64,000 bases of DNA from Falcatimonas sp. MSJ-15 (GCF_018918265.1 NZ_JAHLQC010000017.1:1-64000); one strand, 5' to 3'; counted from the stretch's first letter, positions 30,274 through 39,609 are shown. Program-made: numbers and translations. Notes: generated by a model from the sequence alone, not told the origin.

Positions 30274-32269
30274 ATTGCTTACAAGACTTACACTAACAGG
30301 TATGAAGAATAATAGAAAGAGACTTATACCATTCTTAATGGCTGCAACTTTTACGATAATGATATTCTATATTCTTACATCACTTGCATATACTCCATAC
30401 ATAATAAGTAATGGGGAAGAAGCATTCTATGGAGCAGGGACAATAGCAATTATGCTTAAAATTGGAAGTCGGATAGTAGCATTCGTATCAGCGATATTTA
30501 TAATATATGCTAACCAATTTGTTATGAAAAGCCGTAAAAAAGAGATGGCACTGTATGGTGTACTTGGAATGTCTAAGAGAAATATTACATTTATAATGAT
30601 ACTTGAAACAGTGATTAATATTCTTATAACTGTAGGAATAGGAATTCTTGCAGGAACTTTTCTTAATAAGATATCATTGCTTATATTATATAAGATAATA
30701 AAACAGACACCGGTTAATGGAATATTGTTTGAAACTAAGGCACTTATTAATACAGTAGTATTATTTGGAATAATATTCTTAATATGTCTTATAATTAATG
30801 TAGCATCAATTCGTGTTGGTAATCCAATTACTATGTTAAAAAGTGATAAGACAGGAGAAAAAGAACCAAAAGTAAAAGTATTCACATTTATAATTGGTAT
30901 AATTACACTTGGAGCCGGATATTATATTGCACTTGCGACACATTCAACATTTGCAGCAGCGCAGACGTTAATTATAAGTATATTGCTTGTAATAATTGGA
31001 ACATATTGTCTTTTTATAGCAGGAAGTATATTCATACTTAAGATGCTTAAGAAGAATGAACGTTTTTATTATAAGACAAGAAATTTCATAAGTGTATCCA
31101 ATCTTATATATCGAATGAAGCATAACGCAGCAGGTCTTGCCTCAATATGTATACTTTCAACAGCCGTTATACTTCTTCTTACATGTGGTTCATCACTTAT
31201 GTTACTTGGCGAGAATAATATTAATAATATGTATCCTACAGATGTAAGAGTAGAATTTGAAGATGATGAGAAGAAACCAGAAGAATATTATACTAATATT
31301 ATTAATAATGCGATAAAAAAATCTGATGTTAATAATGCAGAACTTATATGTAGACAGTATGAGAGCATTATGTTAACAAAAGAAGGTGATTCGTATATAT
31401 ATATCAATTATTTGGGAGATATTGATAATAATAAAGATGTATATACGGTTGCACTTGATGATTATAACAGATATATAGGTAAAGATATAAAACTTGCAGA
31501 TGATGAGATATTAGTATATACAACTGATGAAGAATACAAAGAGAATAATCAGAACATTATGAATATCTGTGATCATCAATATAATGTGGTTGGTGAAGCA
31601 GATTATAAGGCATTACATTATATATTTGATCCAACAATGGCTCTTTTTGAGAGATATATTATAGTATTTAAGAATGAAGAAGATATAGATAGTATTATAT
31701 CAGGAAATACGCTTACTATGAATAATAGTGAGAAACAGACATATATAGGATATGATATTAAAGGTACTTTAGATAAAAATAGTATGAATATATTCAAAGA
31801 AACGGTTAATAGTATAGATGGCAATGCTACAGTAAGTTTTAAAGAAGAAGAGAGAACATTTTTTTATAATATATATGGAGGAGCTTTTTTCGTAGGAATA
31901 TTCATGGCTATATTATTCCTTATTGCTACTGTTATGATTATATATTATAAACAGATGTCAGAAGGTTATGAAGATCAGAAGCGATTTGAGATTCTTGCGA
32001 AAGTAGGACTTACAGAGAGAGAAGCTAAGAAGACGATAAAAAGACAGGTTATGATATTATTCTTTATGCCGGTTATAGCAGCAATTATTCATTCGGTTGT
32101 GGCAACAGGAATTATAAGATTGTTCCTTAGAATGATATTAGTAGTCGATTCAACAGTATTTGCAGCAGCGATAGGAATTGTATGTATTATATTCTTTGTC
32201 ATATATGCAATCGTATATAAGATTACATCAGGTCAGTATTATAGAATTGTATATGCGAATGTTAGATAA
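30254..32269 (+). CDS. BceB-type FtsX-like ABC permease
   Basis: Large membrane subunit, 671 residues, with about ten helices and a big extracellular domain at about residues 320-540, the peptide-sensing part of BceB proteins. FtsX blocks flank it (NQFVMKSRKKEMALYGVLGM and KRFEILAKVGLTERE). Three starts compete: ATG 30254, ATG 30257 and GTG 30263; the GTG has the best spacing from AGAGGAG. It overlaps the ATPase gene by 11-20 bases. The loop sequence differs between relatives, so the antibiotic it handles cannot be predicted. Confidence 0.9.
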   Translation: MMRVNSKLLTRLTLTGMKNNRKRLIPFLMAATFTIMIFYILTSLAYTPYIISNGEEAFYGAGTIAIMLKIGSRIVAFVSAIFIIYANQFVMKSRKKEMALYGVLGMSKRNITFIMILETVINILITVGIGILAGTFLNKISLLILYKIIKQTPVNGILFETKALINTVVLFGIIFLICLIINVASIRVGNPITMLKSDKTGEKEPKVKVFTFIIGIITLGAGYYIALATHSTFAAAQTLIISILLVIIGTYCLFIAGSIFILKMLKKNERFYYKTRNFISVSNLIYRMKHNAAGLASICILSTAVILLLTCGSSLMLLGENNINNMYPTDVRVEFEDDEKKPEEYYTNIINNAIKKSDVNNAELICRQYESIMLTKEGDSYIYINYLGDIDNNKDVYTVALDDYNRYIGKDIKLADDEILVYTTDEEYKENNQNIMNICDHQYNVVGEADYKALHYIFDPTMALFERYIIVFKNEEDIDSIISGNTLTMNNSEKQTYIGYDIKGTLDKNSMNIFKETVNSIDGNATVSFKEEERTFFYNIYGGAFFVGIFMAILFLIATVMIIYYKQMSEGYEDQKRFEILAKVGLTEREAKKTIKRQVMILFFMPVIAAIIHSVVATGIIRLFLRMILVVDSTVFAAAIGIVCIIFFVIYAIVYKITSGQYYRIVYANVR

Positions 32270-32274
32270 AACAT

Positions 32275-32310
32275 AAAAATGTGTGAGATGAAAGTCTCAC
32301 ACATTTTTAT
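32275..32310. terminator. Bidirectional terminator between BceB and MATE genes
   Basis: A perfect 14-bp hairpin (32275-32288 with 32295-32308, loop TGAAAG) has A and T runs on both flanks and stands between two converging genes. Confidence 0.9.
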
Positions 32311-32334
32311 TGTTAGATTATAAAAAACCGAGTT

Positions 32335-33732
32335 TTATAATAAATCGCTTCCGTCAGGAATCTTTGATATTATAGTGCGATTGATACGGAATAAGAATAT
32401 CAAAGATACTATGAGAGATATAACCTCCGCAATAGGGAATGCCCACCATACAACATGAAGTCCACCAATCTTAGCAAGAATATAAGCTGCAGGTATTAAT
32501 ACAACAAGCTGACGCATAATTGACACAATCATACTGAATACTGCTTTGCCAAGAGCCTGGAATACTGTACCACATACGATACAGAACCATGCTATAAGGT
32601 AGTGGATACCAATAATTTTAAGTGCCGGAATACCGATTTTTAACATATCATCAGAAGCATCGAACATTCCAAGAAGTACCTGTGGAATCCTTTCAAAACA
32701 TACAAAGCCTATGAATGTAAGACAAAAAGCAACTATAAGGCTTAACTTTATTGTCTTTAGCATACGTTTTCTATTCTGTGCACCATAGTTATATGCAATA
32801 ATAGGTGTAATACCATTATTGAGTCCAAACAGAGGCATAAAGAAGAAACTTTGCAATTTGAAATATACACCGAATACAGCAGCAGCTGTTGATGAGAATT
32901 CGATAAGAATTTTGTTCATTGAGTAAGTCATAATAGAACCAATAGACTGCATAATTATTGAAGGAATACTTATTGAGTATATCATAGCAATAATCTTGCC
33001 ACTTGGTCTAAATGAACTGAGATCAAGTTCAATCTCATCATTGAAATTGTGATTGCAACTACATGCAACAATAGCGGCAACACATTGTCCTACAACAGTT
33101 GCTATAGCAGCACCTGTTACGCCCATCTTAGGACATCCAAAAAGTCCAAAGATCATAATAGGATCAAGAATAATATTAGTGATAGCTCCACATAGCTGAG
33201 AAGTCATACTGAATATAGTTCGTCCTGTAGATGTAAGCAATCGTTCAAAAAATACCTGTGCAAGAAGACCAAAAGAGAACCACATAACAGTGCTTAAGTA
33301 GTCAATTCCCATGTTCATAATCTCTTTATCAGCATTTTTGATCTGACTTGCATAAAAAGGTTTTACAATTGTAAATCCGAGTATTAAGAATACAATATAG
33401 CTTAAAAAATAAAGAAATGCTGCATTAGAAGCAATCTTATTAGCTTTTTTGGTATCATGCTCGCCAAGAGCCTTAGAGAGTAATGCATTCATACCAACAC
33501 CTGTACCGGTTCCGACAGCAATAAGAAGTGTCTGAAGTGGAAAGGCAAGTGATACAGCAGTAAGGGCATTCTCTGATAGTTTAGCAACAAAGATACTGTC
33601 AACAATATTGTAAAGTGCCTGTACAAGCATGGAAATCATCATTGGAAGCGACATATTAAATAATAGTCTGCCAACAGGCATGGTTCCCATTTTATTTTCT
33701 GCTACGACAGCAGATGTGTTATCCTGATTCAT
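32335..33732 (-). CDS. MATE-family efflux transporter
   Basis: Membrane antiporter of 465 residues with twelve predicted helices in two homologous halves. It opens with GRLLFNMSLPMMISMLVQALYN, typical of NorM/DinF proteins, and has the matching GMNALLSKALGEHD and NNGITPIIAYNYGAQNRKRM repeats. GGAGAAATT lies before the start. The pump uses a sodium or proton gradient to expel organic cations or drugs. It stands alone on the minus strand next to a GGDEF gene, and its substrate is unknown. Confidence 0.9.
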   Translation of the reverse strand: MNQDNTSAVVAENKMGTMPVGRLLFNMSLPMMISMLVQALYNIVDSIFVAKLSENALTAVSLAFPLQTLLIAVGTGTGVGMNALLSKALGEHDTKKANKIASNAAFLYFLSYIVFLILGFTIVKPFYASQIKNADKEIMNMGIDYLSTVMWFSFGLLAQVFFERLLTSTGRTIFSMTSQLCGAITNIILDPIMIFGLFGCPKMGVTGAAIATVVGQCVAAIVACSCNHNFNDEIELDLSSFRPSGKIIAMIYSISIPSIIMQSIGSIMTYSMNKILIEFSSTAAAVFGVYFKLQSFFFMPLFGLNNGITPIIAYNYGAQNRKRMLKTIKLSLIVAFCLTFIGFVCFERIPQVLLGMFDASDDMLKIGIPALKIIGIHYLIAWFCIVCGTVFQALGKAVFSMIVSIMRQLVVLIPAAYILAKIGGLHVVWWAFPIAEVISLIVSLIFLFRINRTIISKIPDGSDLL

Positions 33733-33869
33733 AATTTCTCCAATCTGTTATAAATAATTATAGTAAGAACAGATATATATCTTGTTCTTATATATCTATA
33801 TAAGTTCTTATATACCTGCTCTAAATATCAATTAAGAATAATATCACGATAGTTAAGCAGTTACAAGAA

Positions 33870-35024
33870 CTAATTAGCATAGTCAGGTTTAGTTGTCTGT
33901 TGCAATTCATAGATAGTATCAGTCATAAGTTTTCCAATTGTATGTATAGCTTCAATTTCACTTTGCAGCCAAAGTCTTTTATAACCACAGTTATTAATGC
34001 CTAATGTACCTATGATCTTTCCATTTTTGTGAATGAGAACCTGAAGAAGTGTCTTAACTTTCATACGTTTAAGTTCGCTTTTTACAGGTTCAACAGACTG
34101 TTCAATATCAGTACAGAAGAAGATGGAATTACTATTAAAACATTTTTTCTCATATTCATGCCCGGACATCCTAAGATTAGGCGTTATATTATAATCATCA
34201 TTTTGTGAATAAAAATAAGATTTACCAATCTGCATCTCATCTTCTGTATAGCAGCTTGCATAAGCTCTTGTAACATCAAAAGCATCAACAATCAGTTTTG
34301 AGATCTTCTCGATTGTAGTCTTAGGATCTTCCCTTAGAGCAAGTTCGTCTATAACAGCATCGAGAAGAACTTTAGTAACAGAGAAACCACTATCACCAAG
34401 TTGTACAATATGATTACGGACACGTTTCGTCTGGCTGCTATTATTATAAGAAACATTTTTCTTATCAGTGTTTTTACCAAATAGTGAGAAGCAGTTCTTG
34501 CCTTCAAGTTTTGACTGATATAGCGCAAGATCAGCCATCTTATACAGCTCACCGTAAGTATGCCCTTTTTCGGCATCTGAGAATGCGATACCAATGCTTA
34601 GTGATATGTTATAATTTTGATGTTCTTTTTCATATTTCTCTTTAATAGTCTTGCATAGAGTATCAGCTTTATTACATAGAACATCTTTAGAGATGTTCAT
34701 TACAAAGATCTGATATTCATCACCACCGATTCTGCCGCAGAAGAAATCTCCTATAAATAGAGATTTGATAGTATCTGCTATATCAATTAATAACGCATCG
34801 CCAAGCATATGACCGAATGTATCATTAACATATTTAAAATTATCGACATCAATAATAAGCATAGCAGCCTGATCAGTATCGCTCATCTTATTTAGCTGCT
34901 TGGTTATCCATGTCTCCATACCATATCTGTTATATAATTTTGTAAGGGAATCAATGTGTGCTGCTTCCCATAAAGCTCTTAAGGCATCTGGATCATTTTG
35001 ATATATATTCCAGTTTATTTGCAT
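33870..35024 (-). CDS. GGDEF-domain protein with C-terminal GAF-like domain
   Basis: Probable diguanylate cyclase, 384 residues from the ATG at 35024, which has GGGAG 7 bases upstream; the earlier in-frame start at 35078 does not. The GGDEF domain is N-terminal (DSLTKLYNRYGMETW, then GRIGGDEYQIFV, about residues 30-180). The last motif residue is Tyr instead of Phe, which is usually tolerated. The upstream RxxD inhibitory site reads FIGD, so product inhibition is probably lost. A GAF-like sensor occupies about residues 220-375. It has no membrane segment. Making c-di-GMP is likely but not certain. Confidence 0.82.
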   Translation of the reverse strand: MQINWNIYQNDPDALRALWEAAHIDSLTKLYNRYGMETWITKQLNKMSDTDQAAMLIIDVDNFKYVNDTFGHMLGDALLIDIADTIKSLFIGDFFCGRIGGDEYQIFVMNISKDVLCNKADTLCKTIKEKYEKEHQNYNISLSIGIAFSDAEKGHTYGELYKMADLALYQSKLEGKNCFSLFGKNTDKKNVSYNNSSQTKRVRNHIVQLGDSGFSVTKVLLDAVIDELALREDPKTTIEKISKLIVDAFDVTRAYASCYTEDEMQIGKSYFYSQNDDYNITPNLRMSGHEYEKKCFNSNSIFFCTDIEQSVEPVKSELKRMKVKTLLQVLIHKNGKIIGTLGINNCGYKRLWLQSEIEAIHTIGKLMTDTIYELQQTTKPDYAN

Positions 35025-35205
35025 TATGTTCACTCCCAGTATTATTTTCGCAACTGTTTTTATAACAATCGTTTCCATTGTAACACTTATTTAATAAAAA
35101 ATCTTCACTTTTTACAAATATTTCTTGGATAGTTACTTATCGGCAGGAAAAATATGAAAAAAATAGGATGTTCACTTGTATGGATGAAAAAAGATATAGC
35201 TGACA

Positions 35206-35242
35206 TTGATATTCTTAATTAGTGGTGATATACTCTAATTAG
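35206..35242 (+). promoter_or_regulatory. Promoter of the alpha/beta hydrolase gene with TAATTAG boxes
   Basis: TTGATA (35206-35211) and TATACT (35229-35234) are 17 bases apart. Copies of TAATTAG at 35217-35223 and 35236-35242 flank the -10 box, with a third related AATTAG just before the ribosome site, suggesting a repressor site. Confidence 0.55.
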
Positions 35243-35274
35243 ATGTGACTAATCAAAATTAGGAGGAATATATA

Positions 35275-36072
35275 ATGAGAGTATATGAGTATGGAGATTT
35301 GGATAAACCAGTTATCATGTTGTTTCCCGGAACATGCTGTTATTGGAAGTCTAACTTTGGACATGTGATAGGAGAACTAGAGAAATATTTTCATACATTA
35401 ATAGTAAGTTACAGTGGATTTGATGAAAATGAAAATACAACTTTTGTATCAGAGATTGATGAGACACAGAAGATTGAAGCATATATTAGAGAGAATTTTG
35501 GCGGAAAAATATATGCAGCATACGGATGTTCACTTGGTGGTTCTGTTGTGTCACTTCTTGTAAGTCGTAAGAATATACATATAGACCATGCGATTATAGG
35601 TTCTAGTGATATGGATCAGGCACCAAAGTGGTTAGCTAAGATAGAGACAGCTATCATGATGCCATTTTTTTATCCGTTTATTACTGGAAAAGGTGGAAAA
35701 GGACTTAAGAAGATATTCGATAAGAAGATGAATCAAGGCGGTGATAGTTCCGAATATATTAAGAAATTTGTAGAGATTATGGGAGTTGATGGGAAGACAG
35801 ATCTATCATTTATAACGAAAAAGTCAATGAAGAATCAGTTTTGTACAGACCTATATACAAAAGTCGGTGAACATATAAGTGTACCGGGAACTGTGATACA
35901 TGTATTCTATGCTAAAAAAATGGGTGAAAAATATCTTGAAAGATATAAACGATATTTTAATAATCCGGATATTATACCATTTGATTTACAACATGAAGAA
36001 CTTCTGTTAGATGCTAAGAGATGGACAAAAGAAGTATGTAAAGCATGCAATATTGTAATAAATACTTATTAA
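35275..36072 (+). CDS. Alpha/beta hydrolase-fold protein
   Basis: Cytoplasmic protein of 265 residues. The nucleophile elbow is GCSLGGS (Ser near residue 85), the oxyanion region is MLFPGTCCYW, and the C-terminal HEELL offers the catalytic His near residue 240. AGGAGGAATATATA precedes the ATG. The gene has its own promoter and stands alone between the GGDEF gene and the glycine riboswitch. Many esterases and lactonases share this fold, so no substrate can be given. Confidence 0.7.
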   Translation: MRVYEYGDLDKPVIMLFPGTCCYWKSNFGHVIGELEKYFHTLIVSYSGFDENENTTFVSEIDETQKIEAYIRENFGGKIYAAYGCSLGGSVVSLLVSRKNIHIDHAIIGSSDMDQAPKWLAKIETAIMMPFFYPFITGKGGKGLKKIFDKKMNQGGDSSEYIKKFVEIMGVDGKTDLSFITKKSMKNQFCTDLYTKVGEHISVPGTVIHVFYAKKMGEKYLERYKRYFNNPDIIPFDLQHEELLLDAKRWTKEVCKACNIVINTY

Positions 36073-36103
36073 AAAAATTAAAGTATAAAAAAAGGAAAAT
36101 AAC

Positions 36104-36132
36104 TTGACAGCATATTAATGATATGATACTTT
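36104..36132 (+). promoter_or_regulatory. Promoter of the glycine-riboswitch operon
   Basis: TTGACA (36104-36109) and TACTTT (36127-36132) are 17 bases apart. Transcription would start near 36139, about ten bases before the aptamer. Confidence 0.7.
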
Positions 36133-36149
36133 GATAAAGTGTTAAATAA

Positions 36150-36224
36150 CTCTCTGGAGAAACTCGATTAAGAGGGCCGAAGGTGTAAGGTCGAAAGACT
36201 GATCTCTCAGGCAAAAGGACAGAG
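36150..36224 (+). promoter_or_regulatory. Glycine riboswitch (single aptamer visible)
   Basis: The conserved glycine-aptamer blocks are in order: CTCTGGAGA at the start, GGGCCGAAGGTGTAA in the middle, and CTCAGGCAAAAGGACAGAG at the end, with the outer CTCT/AGAG pair at 36150 and 36224. I see one full aptamer; the following ~60 bases do not repeat the motif, so this is a singlet, possibly with a remnant partner. A terminator lies at 36347-36379, so ligand binding probably controls readthrough into the transporter-amidohydrolase genes. Confidence 0.9.
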
Positions 36225-36346
36225 TGCTAATAATTTATTATAGTTATTATTACGAGATTCCTGTAACTGATTAATTGAATTGATTACAGTTTTAAAGATA
36301 GTGTATCTATTTATATAGACGAATTAAAACTGTATTTACATCAAAG

Positions 36347-36379
36347 AAGATGTTCTCTTTTGTGAGAGCATCTTTTTTT
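36347..36379 (+). terminator. Riboswitch expression-platform terminator
   Basis: GATGTTCTC (36349-36357) pairs with GAGAGCATC (36364-36372, one G-U pair), extended by A-T pairs, and is followed by seven T. An upstream long-range pair (ACAGTTTTAA near 36286 with TTAAAACTGT at 36324-36333) may belong to the alternative fold. Confidence 0.8.
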
Positions 36380-36546
36380 ATTATATTGTCAGGAATAGAT
36401 AATTGATTTGTATTGTGACTAATAGCCAATTAATTATTGATATGTACTTACAATATAAGATGCAATTAAAATAAGATGTAATTAAACTGTAAGGGAGAAC
36501 AATATTAACAATTGCTAAGAGAAAGATAATGAAGAAGGAGAACAAT

Positions 36547-37245
36547 ATGAAAGAAATTGCAAATTCAACTCTATTAATGGTACTTATTGTTATTGGTCTG
36601 GTATATATTGTCGGACTGTCACTGGCTTTTTTAAAGAAAGCGTATAAAAGATGTCTGGAACTTGGAATATCCAAAGAAAAGTTACATGATGTAATCAAAT
36701 CCAGTGCAATATTCTCAGTCGTTCCAGCTATATCAATTGTAGTTGGATTCTTTGCACTTGTTGCTGTATTTCAAAGTGTAATCTGGCCATGGTGGAGATT
36801 ATCAGTTATAGGTTCATTGTCTTATGAAACACAGATATCAGGTCTGCTTGCAAGTAGTTTTGGACAGACTATGGATGGATTAAGTGCTACACAGTTTGGC
36901 GCTGTGCTTATTCTTATGAGTGTTGGTATGCTTAGCGGTTTTATTATTCTCATTCCATTTGGTAAGAAGATGTGTATGTCAGTAACTAAAGATGAGAATG
37001 CCAGTACATGGAAATATGTATTTAGCGGGGTATTTATGATGACATTATTCGCAGTATATATCCCTGTTATATTAATAGGTGATACAGTGCAGGCATGTGT
37101 TATGTTAACAGGTCTTGTTGTAGCAGTTGTGCTTGGCATATTGTCTAAGAAGCCAGGACTTGCATGGCTTAACAATTTTATTATGGCGATTACATTAGTA
37201 GTCGGAATGGCATCTTCATTGTTATGGGTAAAGATATTTGGTTAA
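36547..37245 (+). CDS. DUF5058-like membrane protein
   Basis: Membrane protein of 232 residues with six or seven hydrophobic segments. I recognise the DUF5058 pattern (KKAYKRCLELGISKEKL after the first helix, and AISIVVGFFAL), a family without a known function. The ATG at 36547 has AAGGAG 7 bases upstream; one at 36529 lies before that site. It is the first gene under the glycine riboswitch and is 18 bases from the second membrane protein gene, so the two probably form one transport complex. An amino-acid or acyl-amino-acid carrier role is my inference. Confidence 0.75.
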   Translation: MKEIANSTLLMVLIVIGLVYIVGLSLAFLKKAYKRCLELGISKEKLHDVIKSSAIFSVVPAISIVVGFFALVAVFQSVIWPWWRLSVIGSLSYETQISGLLASSFGQTMDGLSATQFGAVLILMSVGMLSGFIILIPFGKKMCMSVTKDENASTWKYVFSGVFMMTLFAVYIPVILIGDTVQACVMLTGLVVAVVLGILSKKPGLAWLNNFIMAITLVVGMASSLLWVKIFG

Positions 37246-37263
37246 AGAAAGGCAGGAATTGTT

Positions 37264-38019
37264 ATGAGTAAAAATAAAGATACAAAGATTATGGATCCAT
37301 TTCAGAAATGGGCACATTCATGGGGAAGATTCGGAACTTTTATTGCATTATTATATATGATAGCATTACCTTTTATTATATGTATAGCTTTTGACTGTAT
37401 GCCAAAAATCGGTGACATACTTAATACAAGTACAATCGGTATTCTTCTTATATATATACCTGTCGGATTCTCAGAAGCACTAAGCTATATTCCAATTCTT
37501 GGATCTTCAAGTTATCTTGGATTCATTACAGGTAATATTATGAATCTTAAGTTTCCATGTGCTGTAAATGGTATGAAAGTTGCGAATGTTGAGCAGAATA
37601 CTCCAGAAGGTGATGCAGTTGCAACTGTATCAATCGCAGTTTCATCAATTGTAGCAATTGTAATTCTCGCAGCAGCAGCACTTTTATCAAGTTTTATCAG
37701 ACCAATATTTGAGACACCAGCTATGAATACAGCAAAAGATTATGTAATTCCTGCTTTATTTGGCTCTATGGCATTAGGACTCTTTGCAAATACAGGAAAT
37801 AGTGGTAAAGTAGTAAAAGGAGCTGTAAAAGGTGTAATTCCAGTACTTGTTATAGTATCTGTCATATCACTATTAGCAAGAATTGCAGGAGCTGGAAAGA
37901 GTCTGCTTGGACTTGTTGGTATTCTCATTGTATGTATGTTACCTGTAGGTATATTAAGCTCATACATTATGTGGAAAAAGGGTATTATAAAAGTTGTTGA
38001 TGCAGATAAGACAAAATAG
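37264..38019 (+). CDS. Uncharacterised membrane protein, probable transporter partner
   Basis: Membrane protein of 251 residues with six or seven helices, including ALPFIICIAF near the start, AVATVSIAVSSIVAIVILAA in the middle and SLLGLVGILIVCMLPVGIL near the end. The loop GSSSYLGFITGNIMNLKFP looks like a re-entrant or ligand-binding segment. AAGGCAGGAATT precedes the ATG. I do not know a named family. It always has to be read with its neighbours: DUF5058 protein upstream and an M20 amidohydrolase 20 bases downstream, all behind a glycine riboswitch. Confidence 0.7.
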   Translation: MSKNKDTKIMDPFQKWAHSWGRFGTFIALLYMIALPFIICIAFDCMPKIGDILNTSTIGILLIYIPVGFSEALSYIPILGSSSYLGFITGNIMNLKFPCAVNGMKVANVEQNTPEGDAVATVSIAVSSIVAIVILAAAALLSSFIRPIFETPAMNTAKDYVIPALFGSMALGLFANTGNSGKVVKGAVKGVIPVLVIVSVISLLARIAGAGKSLLGLVGILIVCMLPVGILSSYIMWKKGIIKVVDADKTK

Positions 38020-38039
38020 AGAAGAAAAGAGGAATCAGT

Positions 38040-39212
38040 ATGAATTATTATGAACGTGCACTCGAATTAAAAGAAGAGATTATCGCAAACAGAAGATATT
38101 TTCATACAAATGCTGAAGTAGGATTAGATATGCCAAAAGCTAAGGCTTATGTTATGAAACAGTTAGAATCATATGGAATACAGGCAAAAGAATGTGGACA
38201 TGGTGTTGTGGCAACACTTGGTAAAGGTGGAAAATGTATCTTACTTCGTGCAGATATGGATGCACTTCCTATGCCGGAAGAGAGTGGAGAAGAATTTGCA
38301 TGTAAGACAGGTGATAAAGCTCATGCATGTGGACATGATTTTCATGCAGCGATGCTTCTTGCAGCAGCGAAGATGTTAAAAGAGACAGAAGATTCATTAG
38401 ATGGTACTGTAAAACTTATGTTTCAGCCGGCAGAGGAGACTTTTGAAGGAAGCAAAGATATGATAGAAGCAGGTGTCTTAGAGAATCCATCTGTAGATGC
38501 CGCACTTGCGTATCATGTATCACCAGGTAAGATGCCTGTAGGACTTGTTATGTATAATAGTAAGAGTACTATGATGTTCTCAGTAGATGGATTTAGAATT
38601 AATATTAAAGGTAAAGGTTCACATGGAGCTTATCCTCATGCAGGTATTGATCCTATTAATATTGGTGTTCATATTCATCTTGCACTTCAGGAATTAATTG
38701 CAAGAGAAGCTGATCCTAATGTAGCCTGTGTATTAACAATAGGTAAGTTTCAGGGTGGTGCAGCAGCGAATATTATTCCTGATACTGCCGTCTTAGAAGG
38801 AACACTTCGTACTAATAATGCAAAAGAGAGAAAAAAACTTGTTGCACGTATAAAAGAAGTTGCAGAATTGACAGCAGCAGTATATGGCGGAAGTGCACAG
38901 ATAGAATCTCTATCAAGTGTGCCACCACTTGTATGTGATGAGACATTAACAGAAGAGATTATAGGATATATGAGAGAGATGTCAATTCCAGGTTTTGCAG
39001 AGTATCCCGGAGTTAGTGCAAGTGCATCAGAAGACTTTGCGACAATAGCAGAGAGAGTTCCTAGTACATTCATGTATCTGTCAGCAGGATATATGGATGA
39101 GAGAGGTGCATATTCTGCACATAATCCAAAAGTACGTTTTAATGAAGATGTCTGTCCAATAGGAGCATCATGTCTTGCATATTGTGCAGTACAGTGGCTT
39201 AAAAATCATTAG
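38040..39212 (+). CDS. M20D amidohydrolase (hippurate hydrolase / N-acyl amino acid hydrolase-like)
   Basis: Metal-dependent amidohydrolase of 390 residues, the normal length. Motifs: LRADMDALPM, HACGHDFHAAML (metal Cys and His), FQPAEETFEGSKDMIEAG (catalytic Glu pair), YHVSPG and KGSHGAYPHAGIDP (dimerisation lid His). Relatives remove acyl groups from amino acids, including benzoyl from hippurate, which releases glycine. With a glycine riboswitch at the head of the operon, an N-acylglycine or glycine-containing peptide is a sensible substrate guess. There is no signal peptide, so it acts on imported material. AAGAGGAATCAGT precedes the ATG. Confidence 0.88.
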   Translation: MNYYERALELKEEIIANRRYFHTNAEVGLDMPKAKAYVMKQLESYGIQAKECGHGVVATLGKGGKCILLRADMDALPMPEESGEEFACKTGDKAHACGHDFHAAMLLAAAKMLKETEDSLDGTVKLMFQPAEETFEGSKDMIEAGVLENPSVDAALAYHVSPGKMPVGLVMYNSKSTMMFSVDGFRINIKGKGSHGAYPHAGIDPINIGVHIHLALQELIAREADPNVACVLTIGKFQGGAAANIIPDTAVLEGTLRTNNAKERKKLVARIKEVAELTAAVYGGSAQIESLSSVPPLVCDETLTEEIIGYMREMSIPGFAEYPGVSASASEDFATIAERVPSTFMYLSAGYMDERGAYSAHNPKVRFNEDVCPIGASCLAYCAVQWLKNH

Positions 39213-39248
39213 AATAGATTAATATAACTACGAATAATTAAAATTAAT

Positions 39249-39355
39249 AAAGGCGATGCCTGATATAGTATATAGAATAATCGGTGACAGTTAAAAATAA
39301 TTGTCAGATAGAATGATTATTGTAGATGTTGTATGTCAGGCAACGTCTTTTTGTA
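39249..39355 (+). terminator. Long imperfect hairpin ending in a T run
   Basis: AAAGGCGATGCCTGA (from 39249) pairs imperfectly with TCAGGCAACGTCTTT (ending about 39352) over a loop of roughly 75 bases and is followed by five T. It probably ends the glycine-riboswitch transcript. Confidence 0.5.
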
Positions 39356-39383
39356 TTTTCGGATTATTGATTGACAAATTTGC

Positions 39384-39412
39384 TTGACATAAAACAAAAA
39401 GAATGTTTTAAT
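39384..39412 (+). promoter_or_regulatory. Promoter of the second MATE gene
   Basis: TTGACA (39384-39389) and TTTAAT (39407-39412) are 17 bases apart, placing the start of transcription near 39419, about 190 bases before the MATE start codon. A second TTGACA lies at 39371. Confidence 0.6.
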
Positions 39413-39438
39413 CAAACAAGTATAGATATGTAAATTAC

Positions 39439-39511
39439 ATATAATTATTGACGATATCCTCGTTGTAAGACGGGGATATTACTATGTCTGGAAAGTAATT
39501 GATAATTATAT
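39439..39511 (+). promoter_or_regulatory. Structured leader of the MATE gene, candidate riboswitch
   Basis: An outer 10-bp helix (39439-39448 with 39502-39511) encloses an inner hairpin (ATATCCTCGT 39454-39463 with ACGGGGATAT 39470-39479, one G-U pair) and an unpaired ACTATGTCTGG stretch. Small leaders before MATE genes in Firmicutes include the guanidine-IV (mepA) class, and the arrangement here fits it, but I match it from memory and context only. No clear terminator follows. Confidence 0.45.
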
Positions 39512-39609
39512 AAATGATTAGATAATGTACAGATAATAAATGAAATATAATGTCTAATATTAAAAATGTAATTTTACAAGTGTCTATAAAAAATATAAAG
39601 GAGAGCATT

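Noticed and set aside
36225..36346. Second glycine aptamer
   Set aside because: I looked for the GGxCCGAAGG and CAGGCAAAAGGAC blocks a second time and did not find them, so only one aptamer is annotated.
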